Origin: Selaginella moellendorffii
Lineage: Eukaryota > Streptophyta > Lycopodiopsida > Selaginellales > Selaginellaceae
DNA: 64,000 nt
Reading direction: 5' to 3'
Assembly (NCBI RefSeq): GCF_000143415.4
Contig: NW_003314268.1
Coordinates: forward strand, 3,423,502 to 3,487,501
Shown here: piece after piece, positions 30,951 through 43,114 of the stretch
How positions within the stretch are numbered: the first letter of the stretch is position 1
Layout: every line of letters starts with the position of its first letter
Notes under the pieces: model-generated
The model's input: the letters and a program-made list of their open reading frames with translations, nothing else
Database searches by the model: none
What the model was told of the DNA's origin: nothing
Made by a program: the position numbers and the translations under genes

Positions 30951-31678
30951 TCATAGCTTGTGACCCACGCTCTTATTTGACTTGCCTTCTGCAGGCATTC
31001 TTGGAGAAGCATTCACAAAATTGTGGCCATCAGGGAACTGCTGATTGCTTGTGCGGGCCATTTCCGCAATGGAGTAAGTCACCTGCTTCTGCATGCCCAA
31101 CCTGTCGTAGACAACCTTCATAGCCTCCGGCACCAGGCGCATGAAAGCCTCGCATTGTTCCTTAACTGTATCCCAGTCCTCATCAACCACGCACACCTCC
31201 AGCCCGAGGTTTTCGATAGCCTGAAGGATATTCATCTCCGGGTTGGGGTCCATGACAAATCGACCCCAGAAACCTTTGAGAGGACCTGCAATATCCAACT
31301 CACAGCTGTTCCACCTTACTAGGTTCGAAGTCTCTCTCCTAAGAGCATAGTCGCTTCCTTGAAATAGAGCGCGTTCAAACCAAGAGGAAATTATATCATT
31401 AACTCCCAAGGCACAAGCTTACCAAGAGTGCGATTCAACGATTCCAGCAATTTCACGCAGGCACGCAGCTCATCTTCCAAAGCCTCCCGTTTCCACTTTC
31501 GTCTGTAGGAAAGCATGAGCCTGAAGAAACCCACCAGTTCTGTATCTCTCTCTATCTCGGCCACCTCACTTAAATCCTCCTCGCCTGCAGTCTTCATTTC
31601 TTCCCAGATCTCACTTAGTTCCTCAGTGGGAAAGTGGTGGTGAACAGACAGCAGCTTGGATAGCCACCCCCTTGGCAA
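30951..31678 (-). CDS. hypothetical protein, at least two exons
   Basis: One exon runs from about 31678 (or from an acceptor near 31713) to 31427, ending L-N-R-T-L-G. A 64-nt intron with GTAAGC donor and TTTCAAG acceptor joins it in frame to 31362-30951. The product is acidic and soluble-looking: F-R-L-M-L-S-Y-R-R-K-W-K-R-E, L-E-V-C-V-V-D-E-D-W-D-T-V-K-E-Q-C-E-A-F, then a stop. I do not recognise the family. The frame at 31678 starts with TTG, so the true start is further upstream. Coding-like sequence in another frame (30740-30890 minus) may be the rest of a decayed gene. Confidence 0.45.
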
Positions 31679-31713
31679 TAAAACACAGTCAGTCTTCCGC
31701 AGTTTCTAAAACC

Positions 31714-33630
31714 GCATGTCCAATGATCCAACCGTCAGTCATAATTTTTAATAGAAGTTAGAATCCGAGTTGGATGCAATTAATAATGTCCATGCCATCA
31801 CGCAATTGCAAAACAATGATCCAGCTACAATGGCTCAAGATAAATCCAATGATAGCTAAGATAAAAAACTTGTGTATTAATTTTAATGAGTATATCTATT
31901 TTCTTGTGAATGCTTACAAGATAAGTTGATAAGAGTCTGAATATTTTTGGTGAGTTTGCATTTGTAACAATAATTTTCTGTTTAAATTTATTTTGTCAAT
32001 GTATGCATTATTTTTCCTGCCTTTATTTTTGTTATTTGTATTTGCTTACATTTGCGATGTATATTTAAGGAAGACAAGCATTAATACTTAATTCCAAGGC
32101 TTTCTCTCCAATCATAGAAAGTAACACAAGTGCTTTGATTTCATAAACACTACAACCAAAGGTACCATAAAGGGAGCACATCAAGACCAATTTCAAGCAA
32201 TAAACCCATAGTTGCATCCAAAACATTGATGTAGTTTCCATTCAGTTAAAAAATGAAGTACTTGACTTTTGAGATGTAGGGGCTACATTCAAGAAGTTAA
32301 AGCCTTCAAATAAAGATATGCTTTAAGCTTTTTAAAAACAAATAGCTCTACATATAGCTCTAACATCCTCATGTCAAGACACAATAGCCTCAAGTATTAA
32401 TCTAGCAATCTCAAGTACAAGAAGAAAGCTTTGTGTGACCTTTCTCAGTCTTGGTCTATGTCAATATAACTTTAGGTTTCTCAAGGCTTGAAGTGCTTGC
32501 GCTCACTCAATAAAGCTAAGTATCATCTTAATACTATTGGCTCTTCTCAACCTCTTGCTCAAGATCATGGATTTTGGGATAGCCAAAACATTTGAACAAC
32601 TCTAACCACACTTGAAAATGAGGCACAGAATTCTATAAGGATTTATAAGTGATATTGTAATGGTGGTGATAAATTTTGTGACATGTATAACTTTGTCATG
32701 ACTTTCAAAAACTTAAGTGCTATTTTGTGAGAGTGGAGGTGTCAATGCATGGAGCTGGATGAAATTGGTAGTGAGGCCTTTGCTGCTAAGATATGTAAGA
32801 AAAGTTTATAATTTAAAAAAAAAGATTAATCTAAATACATTCTACTTTAGATAATAAAATATGCTAGAATTTACCTAAAGGTGTTTAAGAATGTTTATAA
32901 ATTATAAACACTAGATGTAGCTATATTACCAGCAAACCAAAAAGAATTTTTTTTGCTTTACAAATTAATCTTTTTTAAAAGATTAGTTATATCAATTAAA
33001 TTAAGGTTGAAACCCTTAACATGGATATGGATCATCTTAACCTTTTAATTCCACTAGAGGCTTCTAACTGTAAGCTTACCATTCACTAAATCTTTTAGCA
33101 AGAATCTCTATCAATCAAAAGTTAAAGATTTTGGAATTTCTTTTAGCAAAGAATCCTATTGCTAGAAGTATATTCAAGCCATAAGACACTCAGCCATCCT
33201 ATAAAGAATGTGGAACATTCCAAAAGTTGGTTAATGTGTTTTTGTGGTGAGCATGTATTTGGACAGTAGGATGTATAATTAGAATCATAATTTGTTGCAA
33301 CTGGTTTTTACACACTCTTGATGAATGTCTTTTTATTGAGTATAGTTTTTTTTTTTTCTGTGTAGCATTGGAGAAAGCTTGATTTGGCATTCATTTAGAA
33401 TTTGAATTTAAAAGCACAACAATTAATAGAAATTCTTTAGAAGATTAACATGTCTTAAGGGAAATGATTATTCCAATCTTAAGTGGGATATACTTGAATA
33501 TTCTAGGTATATTCTTTACCTATAGGTTTTCTTAACAGATAAACAACAAATGTATCTCTTTTCTTGTTTGATTTTACTCCAAACTTTTCTTACCATGATT
33601 GCAAGCATATCTTATTTCCTCGTTATTTCT
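31714..33630. other. AT-rich intergenic sequence, no gene recognised
   Basis: All frames are short. A short palindromic block GTTTATAAATTATAAAC near 32895 recurs near 38650, within a shared 30-bp context, and may be an old MITE end. Nothing else can be assigned. Confidence 0.45.
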
Positions 33631-33635
33631 TTCTT

Positions 33636-33880
33636 AGTGGGAGATTGCATTCACTCGCTTCCAGAATCATTTCAACCCGGACTCAGTTCCTTGTCTCATA
33701 TGTGGAGCTTCATAGAGCACCAACATGAGCGTGTGCAACTGACTGAATATGTTCATTGCCACTTTGTTTTTCAGTGTTTGCTAAGTTTTTCTTTATAGAT
33801 TGATGCTCCCTTTCTCTCCAAGAATTTTTTTCTTCTCTCAGCTGCTAGCTTGTCCACTCGACAACTTCTGGCTCGTCTCA
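33636..33880 (+). pseudogene. scattered topoisomerase III beta fragments
   Basis: GCATTCACTCGCTTCCAGA (about 33652-33672) matches TOP3B exon 6 at about 60583. GGAGCTTCATAGAGCA (about 33704) matches exon 13 at about 62107. GCTAGCTTGTCCACTCGACAACTT (about 33845) matches exon 15 at about 62513. The pieces keep the gene's order and orientation but most sequence between them is gone or unrecognisable. This is a deeply eroded copy. Confidence 0.7.
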
Positions 33881-34999
33881 GCGAACCAATACAAATACAA
33901 TTAGTTTATACAAGAGCTTTCAACAATTAAGAACTGACGTAGAGCAAGTCAAAAGGATCGAACCGACGACGCCACCACGCTCCATGACCCATGACTCATT
34001 TAAGTTGGTTCTTTGCTTTGTTTTCTCATGGCCCACATACAGCTCAACTGTCATGTCTTATCATGGGTCATGCTACATTGCCCAATTTTGCGCCAAATCT
34101 CATTTTCACACTTGGTTCAAATTTCACGTCGCCGGTACCGGTAAAGGGTAAACGTACGCTTTTTGAAATTTACCTTTAATTTAAACACCCTCGACCGGAC
34201 ATTGGGGTTAATCGTGAAAGAAGAGAGGGAAGAACAGGGTTTTAGCGAGAGTAGTCGCGGGTGAGTCATCGATCGATCGTAGGCGCTAGCTCCATCCGCG
34301 TCGTGGCACGCCTGGCGCCGCGACGGCCGCGTCCGATCTTCGGGTTTAATCCGTGTTCTTGGCCGGGGAATCCACTGTTCTTAGTGCTGATTGCGTAGTT
34401 TTCTTCCGGGAAATCTCGATTCTAGCGGCTGGTGAGGTGCTTTTGCGGCGGCATTGCCGAAATATTACAGTAGTCGCAGGGGGCCAAAAGTTTTTCTCCT
34501 CGTCCTTTCTGGCAGAGGCATCTTTTCTTTGACGAGAGGAGATTTTAAATGCTTCTACTGCGGTGTTTTCTCGATCTCCTCGGTCAGTGACACAAATCCA
34601 GGTGAGAAATTTTCTCCCCATATTTAAATTCTTTACTGGTAGAGCATAAAAGATTGCTCCCTTGCGTTGCTTGTGTTGGGCGCAGGCGATCGGACCATAT
34701 GTTTCTGCCCCATCCCTTTTTCCTTTCCTTTAATTCGTCGGTGCCGAAGCTACATTGTGATTGATTGAAGGGCGACACACCGTTATTGGGTGGATGAATT
34801 CTTCTCATCACTAGGCGTACTGCTTCCACAAGGTACATTTTTCTTTTTCGTTTTTCCCAGTACGATTCCTCACCGTCAGAATCTGATTGCGTGGATATCT
34901 CTGCTGTGCCAGTTGCAGCTAGGAAAGCAAAGCTAGGAAATTGCCTCACGGTCCATTGTCCATATGTGAGAAGGGGCGCCCGAACGACGCGTTTCCTCA
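33881..34999 (+). promoter_or_regulatory. 5' region and probable untranslated leader of the NEK kinase gene
   Basis: No protein gene is seen. Donor-like AGGTGAGAAAT near 34600 and acceptor-like GGCGCAG near 34685 suggest an intron in the 5' untranslated region. The transcription start cannot be placed. Confidence 0.35.
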
Positions 35000-37900
35000 A
35001 TGGACTCGTCGAGAATGGAGCAGTATGAGATCATTGGGCAAGTTGGGAAGGGCGCGTTTGGCTCAGCCATTCTCGTCAATCACAAACTTGAGAAGAAGAA
35101 GTAAGGCGCATTGTGTTTTGATGTTCCTTGTTCCTTCTCATGTTTTTTTTTTCCTTTTTTCTTTTTATCGTTTCCGCTTGTCATAGGTATGTCTTGAAGA
35201 AAATAAGACTTGCTCGCCAGAGTGATAGATGCAGGCGTTCTGCTCACCAAGAGGTACTTCGAGCAATTTGAGGAGAAAATTTCGCATAACGTGTTTTTGG
35301 TTTCTAGATGGCTCTTGTTTCTCGGGTGAAGCACCCTCACATTGTCGAATACAAGGAAGCGTGGGTGGAGAAGGTTTGGTATTCTTGTTTTATGCGTAGT
35401 TTTGTTCTTATACAAGTCTGCAGGGATGCTATGTATGCATCGTCACAGGATACTGTGAGGGAGGGGACATGTACGCATTTGTTTTGTTCATAACAAACAC
35501 TTCGAGTTCTTATGATTCGCCTCTTGTATGTTTCGCAGGGCGGACATCATCCGTAAAGCGAACGGAACTTACTTCCCAGAGGAGGTCAGCGGATTGTTTT
35601 CATTGTTTCTGGTTTTAATGTTTCTGCTGTTTGTCACAGAGGCTTTGCAGATGGTTCGTCCAACTCCTCTTGGGCGTTGAGTACCTACATGCAAACCACA
35701 TTCTCCATCGGGATGTTAAGGTAGACGTGTTTGTCAGTGCTCCCGTGATATGCTCAACAGCTGTTCTCCATTTCAGTGCTCCAACATATTTTTAACGAAG
35801 GATCATGACATTCGATTAGGTACGCCAAGTGATTGGAGCATTCGTTGTGTTTCTCACTAAAATGTGGAAAACTTGGTAGGTGACTTTGGACTCGCCAAAA
35901 TGCTCAAGTCGGATGACCTTGCGTGCTCGGTAAATACCATCCTGTGGTCGTATTTCTTCTGCTTAAAGCTGTTATACAGGTCGTAGGGACACCGAACTAC
36001 ATGTGTCCTGAGCTTTTAGCTGATATCCCATATGGTTTCAAGTCAGATATCTGGTCTCTAGGTAAAAGTAAATAATGGTTCTGAGTTGGTTCTAATTTTA
36101 AGCGTTACGTGTGCAGGATGTTGCATGTATGAGATGAGCGCACATAGGCCAGCATTTAAAGCTTTCGTGAGTTTTCTTACTTCCTGCTCTGCAGAAACCG
36201 TTTTTCATGTTTTGTCTGACCAGGACATCCAAGGACTGATCAATAAAATCAACAAGTCTTCGATCGGCCCACTGCCAACGTGCTACTCTAGCTCATTGTG
36301 AGTGCAGCATTGAGTGTCTTCTCCTGTTCTGCTCGTTTGCTAACTTTTTGCTTCGACTGCACTGTGTTCTCTAGTAAATCCTTGATACGGAGTATGCTTC
36401 GAAAAAATCCGGAGCATCGTCCGACGGTAATCTGTTCGACTTGTACCTTTGTCGCTAACCTGACCTGGTTGAAACATTTTGTAGGCCGCAGAACTACTGA
36501 GACACCCTCATTTGCAACCGTATCTACTCCAGCGTAGAAGGCAAGTTGGTGGAGCTCTTCTCATGGCGCACAGCCTGGACCTTAGTGGCGATAGCAGCTA
36601 TTCAATGAACGCCACGGACTCTAGTGGCGACGTCGACAATAAACGATTTGAGCACGACGACGTGCAATCAGCTGCTCCCACTAGCAGAACTGCAAGTCAC
36701 ATTTGGAATGTCGATACGAGTGAGAAGGAGAATTCCGAGACGTCATCAGAGTCTCTATCAAAGACACTGGGAAGAAACGCAGGTCTAACGAATTTTGAGT
36801 GGCTGAAGCATCGACTCGCTAAAAGGCACTTCGAAGAAAACTTGACGGACGGGAGTGAAACGCAAGTGGATTCTGGTGCTGAACAAGACAAGTATCCAAT
36901 CAAAAGCTCGCCGGTTCGAACTAGCCGTGTAAAGTCGGTAGTCCCAAGTCCTCGGACGCCGTTAGCAAGGGAAGCTCCTCCACGAAAGAAGTATTCTGTA
37001 AGTGTTCGTGCTTACAATTCTGAATGGTTCTAAACTTTTCAAGCGTCTGCAGGGTGGGGAGCCTCCTTCAAGATATAAAATCAAAGCAGAGCTGGTGTCT
37101 CCGCTTGTGGTGGAACGATCAACTGGAGCTAAGTCTAAGCCGACCGTCCCCACAACACCACTTTCAACTGCACGAAGGTCCTCGATGCCCGCAGCTGGTG
37201 GTGGCAAGTATACTTCCCGGAATGCCGTGCCGGCGGTACACGAGACACCAAAGCCTTACACACCAACAACTAACCCGGCTGGACGAGTTTCTCGGCCAGA
37301 GGATCCAGCCTTCGTTCGCACCACGGTGAAGTCATCTCTACAGTCGCGGATACATCCGAGCCCAGTCAAGTCTCTCGGACGGGACCAGGAGTTTAAAGAC
37401 GACGTGCTATCGCTGCTGCGGCCTCTGGTCCGGCCGTCCAACAAGAAGTCGGCGCACCTGGCCGGATTGAAGGACCTCCGATCACCAGACGTCTCAGTGA
37501 ACGCTCCCAGGCTGGACAAGATCCCGCAGTTCAACTTGACGCCTGACGAGTCGCTGTGCGAGGCCCACGACTTTGCAAAGTACGCGGACAGGTACTTCTC
37601 CAAGAGCAGGCTGCCAGAGCCGCGCAGCAGCCACGCAAAGTCTGGCGACTTCCACACAAGTGGCGATCGCTATCACGGGAGCGGTGGTGGATCCAAGGAC
37701 AAGATAGCCATCCAGATAAGCAACGAGAAAGTCCAGATGCCAGGCAGCTCGGGCCCGGTCTTCAACGACGTGGTTCATGTCATCCGGCACAGCACGTTTA
37801 GGCTCGGCGGTGGCGGCGACAAGGCCGAGCCGCAGCAACACCACCCGACGCACAGCGACCTTCCGCGGGACATGGACATCGCGTCGCTGCTCGATCTCAA

Positions 37901-38297
37901 GCCCGACGTGGAGGTGCTTCCAATCTCCCAGCAGCAGCAGCAAAGCCAGCAACAATGTCAACACCAAGGTGGCGGTTGTGGTGGTGGTCCTTCGAGTTTG
38001 AGTGCTACTGCGACAGCAACAGAGGTAGCGTCCGGGAGCGAGCAGCAGGACAGGGGTGCGATGGATGGGACGGACTTGAAGTCTTACAGACAAAGGGCGG
38101 ATGCTCTGGAAGGCTTGCTGGAGCTTTCGGCCCAGCTGCTAGCGCAGCACAGGCTGGAGGAGCTGGCCATCGTCCTCAAGCCTTTTGGTGGCGGTGCGGT
38201 GTCGCCCAGGGAGACGGCGATCTGGCTCACCAAGAGCCTCAAGGGGATGCTGGCCGAGCACCACCAGGAGCAGCACAAGGTCACGGCAGCAGCGTAG
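35000..38297 (+). CDS. NEK: NIMA-related serine/threonine kinase (plant NEK)
   Basis: Fourteen exons join in frame: 35000-35100, 35187-35253, 35308-35373, 35424-35470, 35539-35584, 35640-35720, 35777-35819, 35880-35929, 35980-36061, 36117-36166, 36224-36297, 36375-36426, 36485-36997 and 37053-38297. They encode 838 residues. The kinase domain has the glycine loop [14 protein letters not shown] with the catalytic Lys, [14 protein letters not shown] and [10 protein letters not shown], all at the expected spacing for NEKs. The long tail is Ser/Pro-rich, with a Gln run near residue 720. It ends in a conserved plant NEK block ([23 protein letters not shown]). Plant NEKs act on microtubules and cell shape. 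Introns are 50-100 nt. Confidence 0.93.
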
Positions 38298-38299
38298 CC

Positions 38300-39456
38300 A
38301 CAGAACTCTTGTTTGGAACACTCCCAACTCCAAAGTATATGACCACGCGGCCCAGGGATCAGGTGAGCCAATTTTTTTTTCTTACGCACGGGATTGCCGG
38401 TCTCTGTGGCGATCACATAATAAAAGAAATGCATCCTTGTGTTTTGTGTATTGGCAAGAAGAAAATCGCATTTGCCTTTACTGGATGAGTGTTTATAGCT
38501 TTGTATTTGTAGTAAATCAAAATAACAATGCTAATCTAAATTAGATACATAGTTTATAACGATCATGTTTGGTTTACTTAATATCAAATGGAAGTTTATA
38601 ATTACAATAGTGTTTAAATTAGAATACACTAAAAAGTGTTTAGGAAAGTTTATAAATTATAAACACAAAATTAATTTAAATAACTGTTAAATGGTAAAAT
38701 ATCCCAGAATATTTAACATATTTTTTCATATTAAAATCTGGAAAGCCGAATTGATTTACACAAAAATTCTGGAGTTTTAAAACAAATGTTTGGAAATTAT
38801 AATCAAGAAAAACAAAAAGGCCATATTCTAATATATACTGAAAATCCAATCTTCGCTGCATATCTCCAAATATATATAATACGAACCGACCCACTACCCC
38901 GAGTACACCCCGCTCGAGACAAGCTCGTGCCTGGTGTACGCATCTCTTGCCCCAGTTACTAACTCCCACATTCTCAGGGATGTTTGTCCAATTGCACCGT
39001 ATCAATGACCCTTTCTCTTGTACCTCATAATCTATCTCCTCGTATCTCAACTTCCAGCGCGACCACAAGATCATCGCCATAACTCTGTGATTCATCGCAA
39101 ATCATGTCTTCTCCCTCCCCAAAGTATGTCCTGCTCGAGAGAACTCGTGCCCGATGCGTCACACACCACATCCTTGGCATGGACTCGTTCCACGCCTCCA
39201 ATCATGCGCGCAGTACATAAGCGATGGCGCTCTTTATTGCCGAAACAAACTTGTGCTCTCTCCATATCTCTTCTCGGCCTCGCGTCCTTTTCCGCGATTC
39301 CTCTAGCACCAGGCGAAAAAACGCCACCTCCTACGAGTGTAGTTCTCAGTTGAGTAACGAGTTTGCTTTGCTTGCTTGCTTTCCAGGAACAAGCACACGC
39401 GTAGCTCCTTTCTTTGAAAGCTCGCATTCCTGAAAGAAAAAGAAAATCAAGGAAGC
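38300..39456. other. intergenic region between the NEK kinase and the siderophore synthetase-like gene
   Basis: The first 600 bp are AT-rich, with the palindromic GTTTATAAATTATAAAC block at about 38650. From 38890 the sequence is more GC-balanced and holds two diverged copies of a GCTCGAGA-AACTCGTGCC block (about 38912 and 39131). No gene is seen. The promoter of the downstream gene must lie here. Confidence 0.5.
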
Positions 39457-41265
39457 ATGGAAGTTAGCAAGTTCCAGACCGAGGCCAAGAACGCGGTACT
39501 AGCACGCTTGCTCGCCTGCCTCGTCAATGAGAAGTTCGTGAAAGCGTACCTGGTGCTCCACGCCGAATCTCTCCCAGCCAGGCTCGCGGCTCCCGTCCCT
39601 CCCAAGCACCGCAAGCACTGGATGTGCATCTCCGCCGCCTCCGAAGCGTTCGAGCTACTCAAGCACGGTAGCTTTCTCGTGCCACTTCGAGAGCTTCCCC
39701 CGGTCCAAAAGCCTCCACAGCTCGGCGGCGAGCCCGCGGAGATTCTTCCAGTAACTTTGCTCGACCCGGACGAGATTGGCTTCCCCGTCCAGCAGCTGCA
39801 AGTCGATCGACCTGTCGAGTACGTGCCCGCAGACGTCCGGACCGTCACCACGCAGCTCCAAGAATGGAACCCGGCCTTGAGCGCTGCGCTGGTGGAGCAG
39901 ATCACTCAAGAGATGGAGAACTCGGTGTCACACCAGGCGGCCGCTTACAGCCACCACCAGGGACGAGCTCCGCCAGAACTCGAGCACACCACCGATTCGA
40001 CGCAGTGGGAGCAGCTCATTGTTGAAGGCCACGCAACCCATCCCATGCACAAGTCGAGGTTTCACGTCCCTCCAACTTTGCCCATCGATCCCTGGAACAA
40101 CGACCTATCGGCCCCCAAGATCCATTTCTTCGCGGTTCCACGATCCAAGCTCACTGTCCGTGGCGACTTTGAGAAGCTTGTAGCGCCTCTCGTCCAGATC
40201 TCCTCCACCAGGGCCAACGTTTTCATGGATTCCTGCGACGAGCTCGTCATGCCTGTCCACCACGTCCAAGTCCCGAGCGTGCTGCTCCACTTTCCTCACG
40301 CTCGCCACCTTCCTTTCACTTGCAAAGCCCGAGCTCAAGCCTCAGTGAGAACAGTGGTCGTGGACGAGCTCCCCGCCTTCAATCTCAAGCTCCCAATCGG
40401 TGTGAAGATCAGCTCGGCCACCCGGACTATCACACCGTGGACGACTCACATCGGCCCAGCTTTCAAGCCCGTTGCTGACAAGATCATCGAGGACAACGAC
40501 CTGCTCGAGGTTGCTCACGAGCTCGCCAGCGTTGTTTCCAATCACCCGGATCCCGACGTCGCCAAAAACCTGAGCTGCGTGATCCGGCAGGACCCCCAGC
40601 ACCTGGCCACCACCCGAGCCCGAGGCGAGAGAGTCGTGCTATCTGCCGCTCTCACTGAGCGATATCCCTCGAGGAGCGATGACTTCGTCGTCAACACCCT
40701 GTTCCACCTCGACTCCCTCGAGAAGAAGGAGCTCTTCTTCCAGAACTACGCCCGGCTCTTCCTCCGGGCATTCCTTCCACCGCTGCTGAAACACGGAGTG
40801 AGTTTCGAGGCCCATCTCCAAAACGTTCTGGCACGGTTCCGTCCCGCAGCTGTCGCTGGAGAGTGGGAGCTCGTGGGTTTCACGGTCCGCGACTTGGGCG
40901 GTATCAAAGCCCACCAACAAACTCTGTTCGAGACCACTGGCCTCGAGCTCGACGTGTGGGATGCGGAGAACTGCTCTCAGCTTGCTGAGACAATCGACGA
41001 AGTTCACAACCTGGCCTTTCACACGATCATCCAGTGCCATCTCCATCGTCTCGCACGGGCGCTGAGCGTCCACTACAACGCCAAAGGTTGGGAGTTTGTG
41101 AGAGCCGAGGTGGATGCCATGCTACCGCCCGGATGCCATGCCCGAAGCCTGTGGCTTGGTGCTACTGTCAACTGGAAGGCGTTTATCACCATGAAGCTCC
41201 AAGGCTTGTACCGCGACTACCTTTACATTAAGGTTCCCAATCTCATCACTTACCGGCCATCTTGA
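39457..41265 (+). CDS. IucA/IucC-family NIS siderophore synthetase-like protein
   Basis: Intronless, 602 residues, close to the usual 580-620 of NRPS-independent siderophore synthetases. These enzymes use ATP to activate a carboxylate, often citrate, and condense it with an amine or hydroxylamine to build siderophores such as aerobactin or rhizoferrin. Family signatures are in order: G-H-A-T-H-P-M-H-K-S-R (residues 191-201), K-L-P-I-G-V-K-I-S-S-A-T-R-T-I (311-325), G-V-S-F-E-A-H-L-Q-N (447-456), R-D-L-G-G (478-482) and N-W-K-A-F-I-T-M-K-L (572-581). The basic and His residues of the ATP and citrate sites therefore look kept. The start context GAAGCATGGAAG and an AATAAA at 41316 are plant-like. 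Neighbours on both sides are intron-rich plant genes, so the family's bacterial and fungal distribution suggests horizontal acquisition. Substrate unknown. Confidence 0.88.
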   Translation: MEVSKFQTEAKNAVLARLLACLVNEKFVKAYLVLHAESLPARLAAPVPPKHRKHWMCISAASEAFELLKHGSFLVPLRELPPVQKPPQLGGEPAEILPVTLLDPDEIGFPVQQLQVDRPVEYVPADVRTVTTQLQEWNPALSAALVEQITQEMENSVSHQAAAYSHHQGRAPPELEHTTDSTQWEQLIVEGHATHPMHKSRFHVPPTLPIDPWNNDLSAPKIHFFAVPRSKLTVRGDFEKLVAPLVQISSTRANVFMDSCDELVMPVHHVQVPSVLLHFPHARHLPFTCKARAQASVRTVVVDELPAFNLKLPIGVKISSATRTITPWTTHIGPAFKPVADKIIEDNDLLEVAHELASVVSNHPDPDVAKNLSCVIRQDPQHLATTRARGERVVLSAALTERYPSRSDDFVVNTLFHLDSLEKKELFFQNYARLFLRAFLPPLLKHGVSFEAHLQNVLARFRPAAVAGEWELVGFTVRDLGGIKAHQQTLFETTGLELDVWDAENCSQLAETIDEVHNLAFHTIIQCHLHRLARALSVHYNAKGWEFVRAEVDAMLPPGCHARSLWLGATVNWKAFITMKLQGLYRDYLYIKVPNLITYRPS

Positions 41266-41269
41266 GTTA

Positions 41270-41985
41270 CCGTCTGTGGATTTGTTATTACCACCTGTGT
41301 GTGGAGAACGTGAATCAATAAAACGATTGTAACGATTTTAGAACTGCAAAATTTACCTCTGCCTGAACGATGCTTTGGTTAAGAGTTACACGTCAACATG
41401 GACAACGGACTTTTCCAGAGCTGGACTATTCCATGGCCTGGCAACAGCAAGGTATATTAGAGAAGAAGAAAACACTGTTTCTAGAGCTGTAGAAATCACT
41501 GCGAAGCATTCCTCGCGGAAACAAAACTTTGGAGCTTCGTTTAAACCGGCCTGATTGTCATAGCGAAGCCGGAAGAAAGATCAGCATTTCCATGCTCTAA
41601 ACTTCATTGGAAAACGACGTATTCTTCAACAGCGCCAGGGTAATAATGGGATATCACATTATTAATCGTAATGTATCGGGGCTTTGCCCGCGCTGCCACT
41701 CAGATCCTTCACGATAGCTGCGCTTGGCGTGGACACACCTCCAAGACCACCATTGCCACTCGCCAAATCTTTCCCAGTCACCGCGGTTGCGGTGGAGACG
41801 CAAGTTCTGAAACCACCACCGCGAGTTGCAAGAAGGACCCCACCCCGTCGGCATGCATTGCCATAGCGACACTTTCCTCGAGCAAAAAACCTGGAAGAAA
41901 CGAAAGTCATGAGCTTTGCTGCACAGTGGAAGCTCCGGAAGCAAGTGGCTCCCGACGCCGCGAAGATGACCACCTCCCTCAGGTC
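41270..41985. other. 3' flank, no gene recognised
   Basis: Contains the polyadenylation region of the preceding gene. Overlapping frames on both strands from 41654 to about 41990 are open for 100 codons, but no family is recognised. They may belong to the PPR relic that follows. Confidence 0.35.
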
Positions 41986-41989
41986 CGAC

Positions 41990-43114
41990 ACCTCGATGCT
42001 CTTGATGGCACTCTAGGAGAGATCATCTTCTCCCCATCCTCGGCACATCCTCGGCACACCACCTCGATGCTTGGCTTTGTGGTGGTGGTGCCGAGGATGT
42101 GCTTTCCTGGAACACAATGATCACAGCTTTCTGCCAAGACGGCCAAATCAGCATAGCAAATTGTTATTTGCCGCATGTCTCTGGAAATTTGATGGTCCAA
42201 GAGTTTGCCAAAGTCGGGCAAAATCGATCGCACGAAAGAGTCGTGGCCCGGGCTCATTCTTTGCTATGGCGCTGGCGGCCAGACCGAGCAAGCGCTGGCT
42301 TTTACAGCGAGCGTGGATCGCTGGACAGCGCTGCACCAATCGTATGCCCGGATCAAAGGCGGTGTTTGCCGAAGCACAACCATGTTGCCGCAAACTCGAT
42401 GCTCCAGGGAATTCGCGAGATGGTCTTTTGACTCCATGCCCGACGCTGCCGCGATGCTCCACAGCGCTGCGATCGCGATGGGGTGAAGAGATGCTTCGAC
42501 GCCATGCCCACGCACGATCTTGTCTCGTGGGCCGCGCTTCTGCATCTGGACAAGTAACGAGTTCGATCGAGCCAGGGACGAACTCGCCAGGATGCCCAAT
42601 CGGAGCGGCCTCCTCGCGGCGGCCGCGGAGAACGCCATGGCCGAATCGCTCTTCCGGGAGATCCCGGACAAGGAGGATCCACTCGCGTGCGCCATGATCC
42701 CAGAACGGGCGGATCGACCGCGCCTGGGAGGCGTACAACGGCGTTCGCCGACCGGTCAAGGACGGTCGTGGCGTCGACCGCGGATCGGGCATCCCGCGCT
42801 GGAGCATGGAGCTGTCGGGCGTGATCCCCGACCGCGTCGTGATGATCAGTCACGCCGGGGAGCTGGGTCTATGGGATCAAGAGTTCGTGCGATCACTGGT
42901 GCTGCGCGGTGGATCTCCTGGGGCGATCGATCTAGCGGAGCCATTCGTGCCCGGCGGCGGAGTGTGGGGAGCTTGTGCTCGATCTGGAGCCAGGGAACTC
43001 AGGACCAATTCTCGCACTTGCGAGCATCTGGATTGGAATGTAGGCGAACAGGAACTGGGGAGGAGCTTATACGAGAGAGCTTTCCAAATACAAACTCATG
43101 AGCACAAGGTATGA
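41990..43114 (+). pseudogene. decayed PPR gene
   Basis: Fragments in changing frames show PPR signatures: D-V-L-S-W-N-T-M-I-T-A-F-C-Q-D-G (about 42090), A-M-P-T-H-D-L-V-S-W-A-A-L-L (about 42500), then R-A-R-D-E-L-A-R-M-P, and a last block with S-G-V-I-P-D-R-V-V-M (about 42810). Many frameshifts separate them. It is not a copy of the PPR-DYW gene in this window, as the intervening sequence differs. Confidence 0.6.

Noticed and set aside
39457-41265. Bacterial contamination as the source of the siderophore synthetase-like gene
   Set aside because: Within this continuous sequence it is flanked by intron-rich plant genes, and its start and polyadenylation contexts look eukaryotic. Read-level confirmation is still needed.
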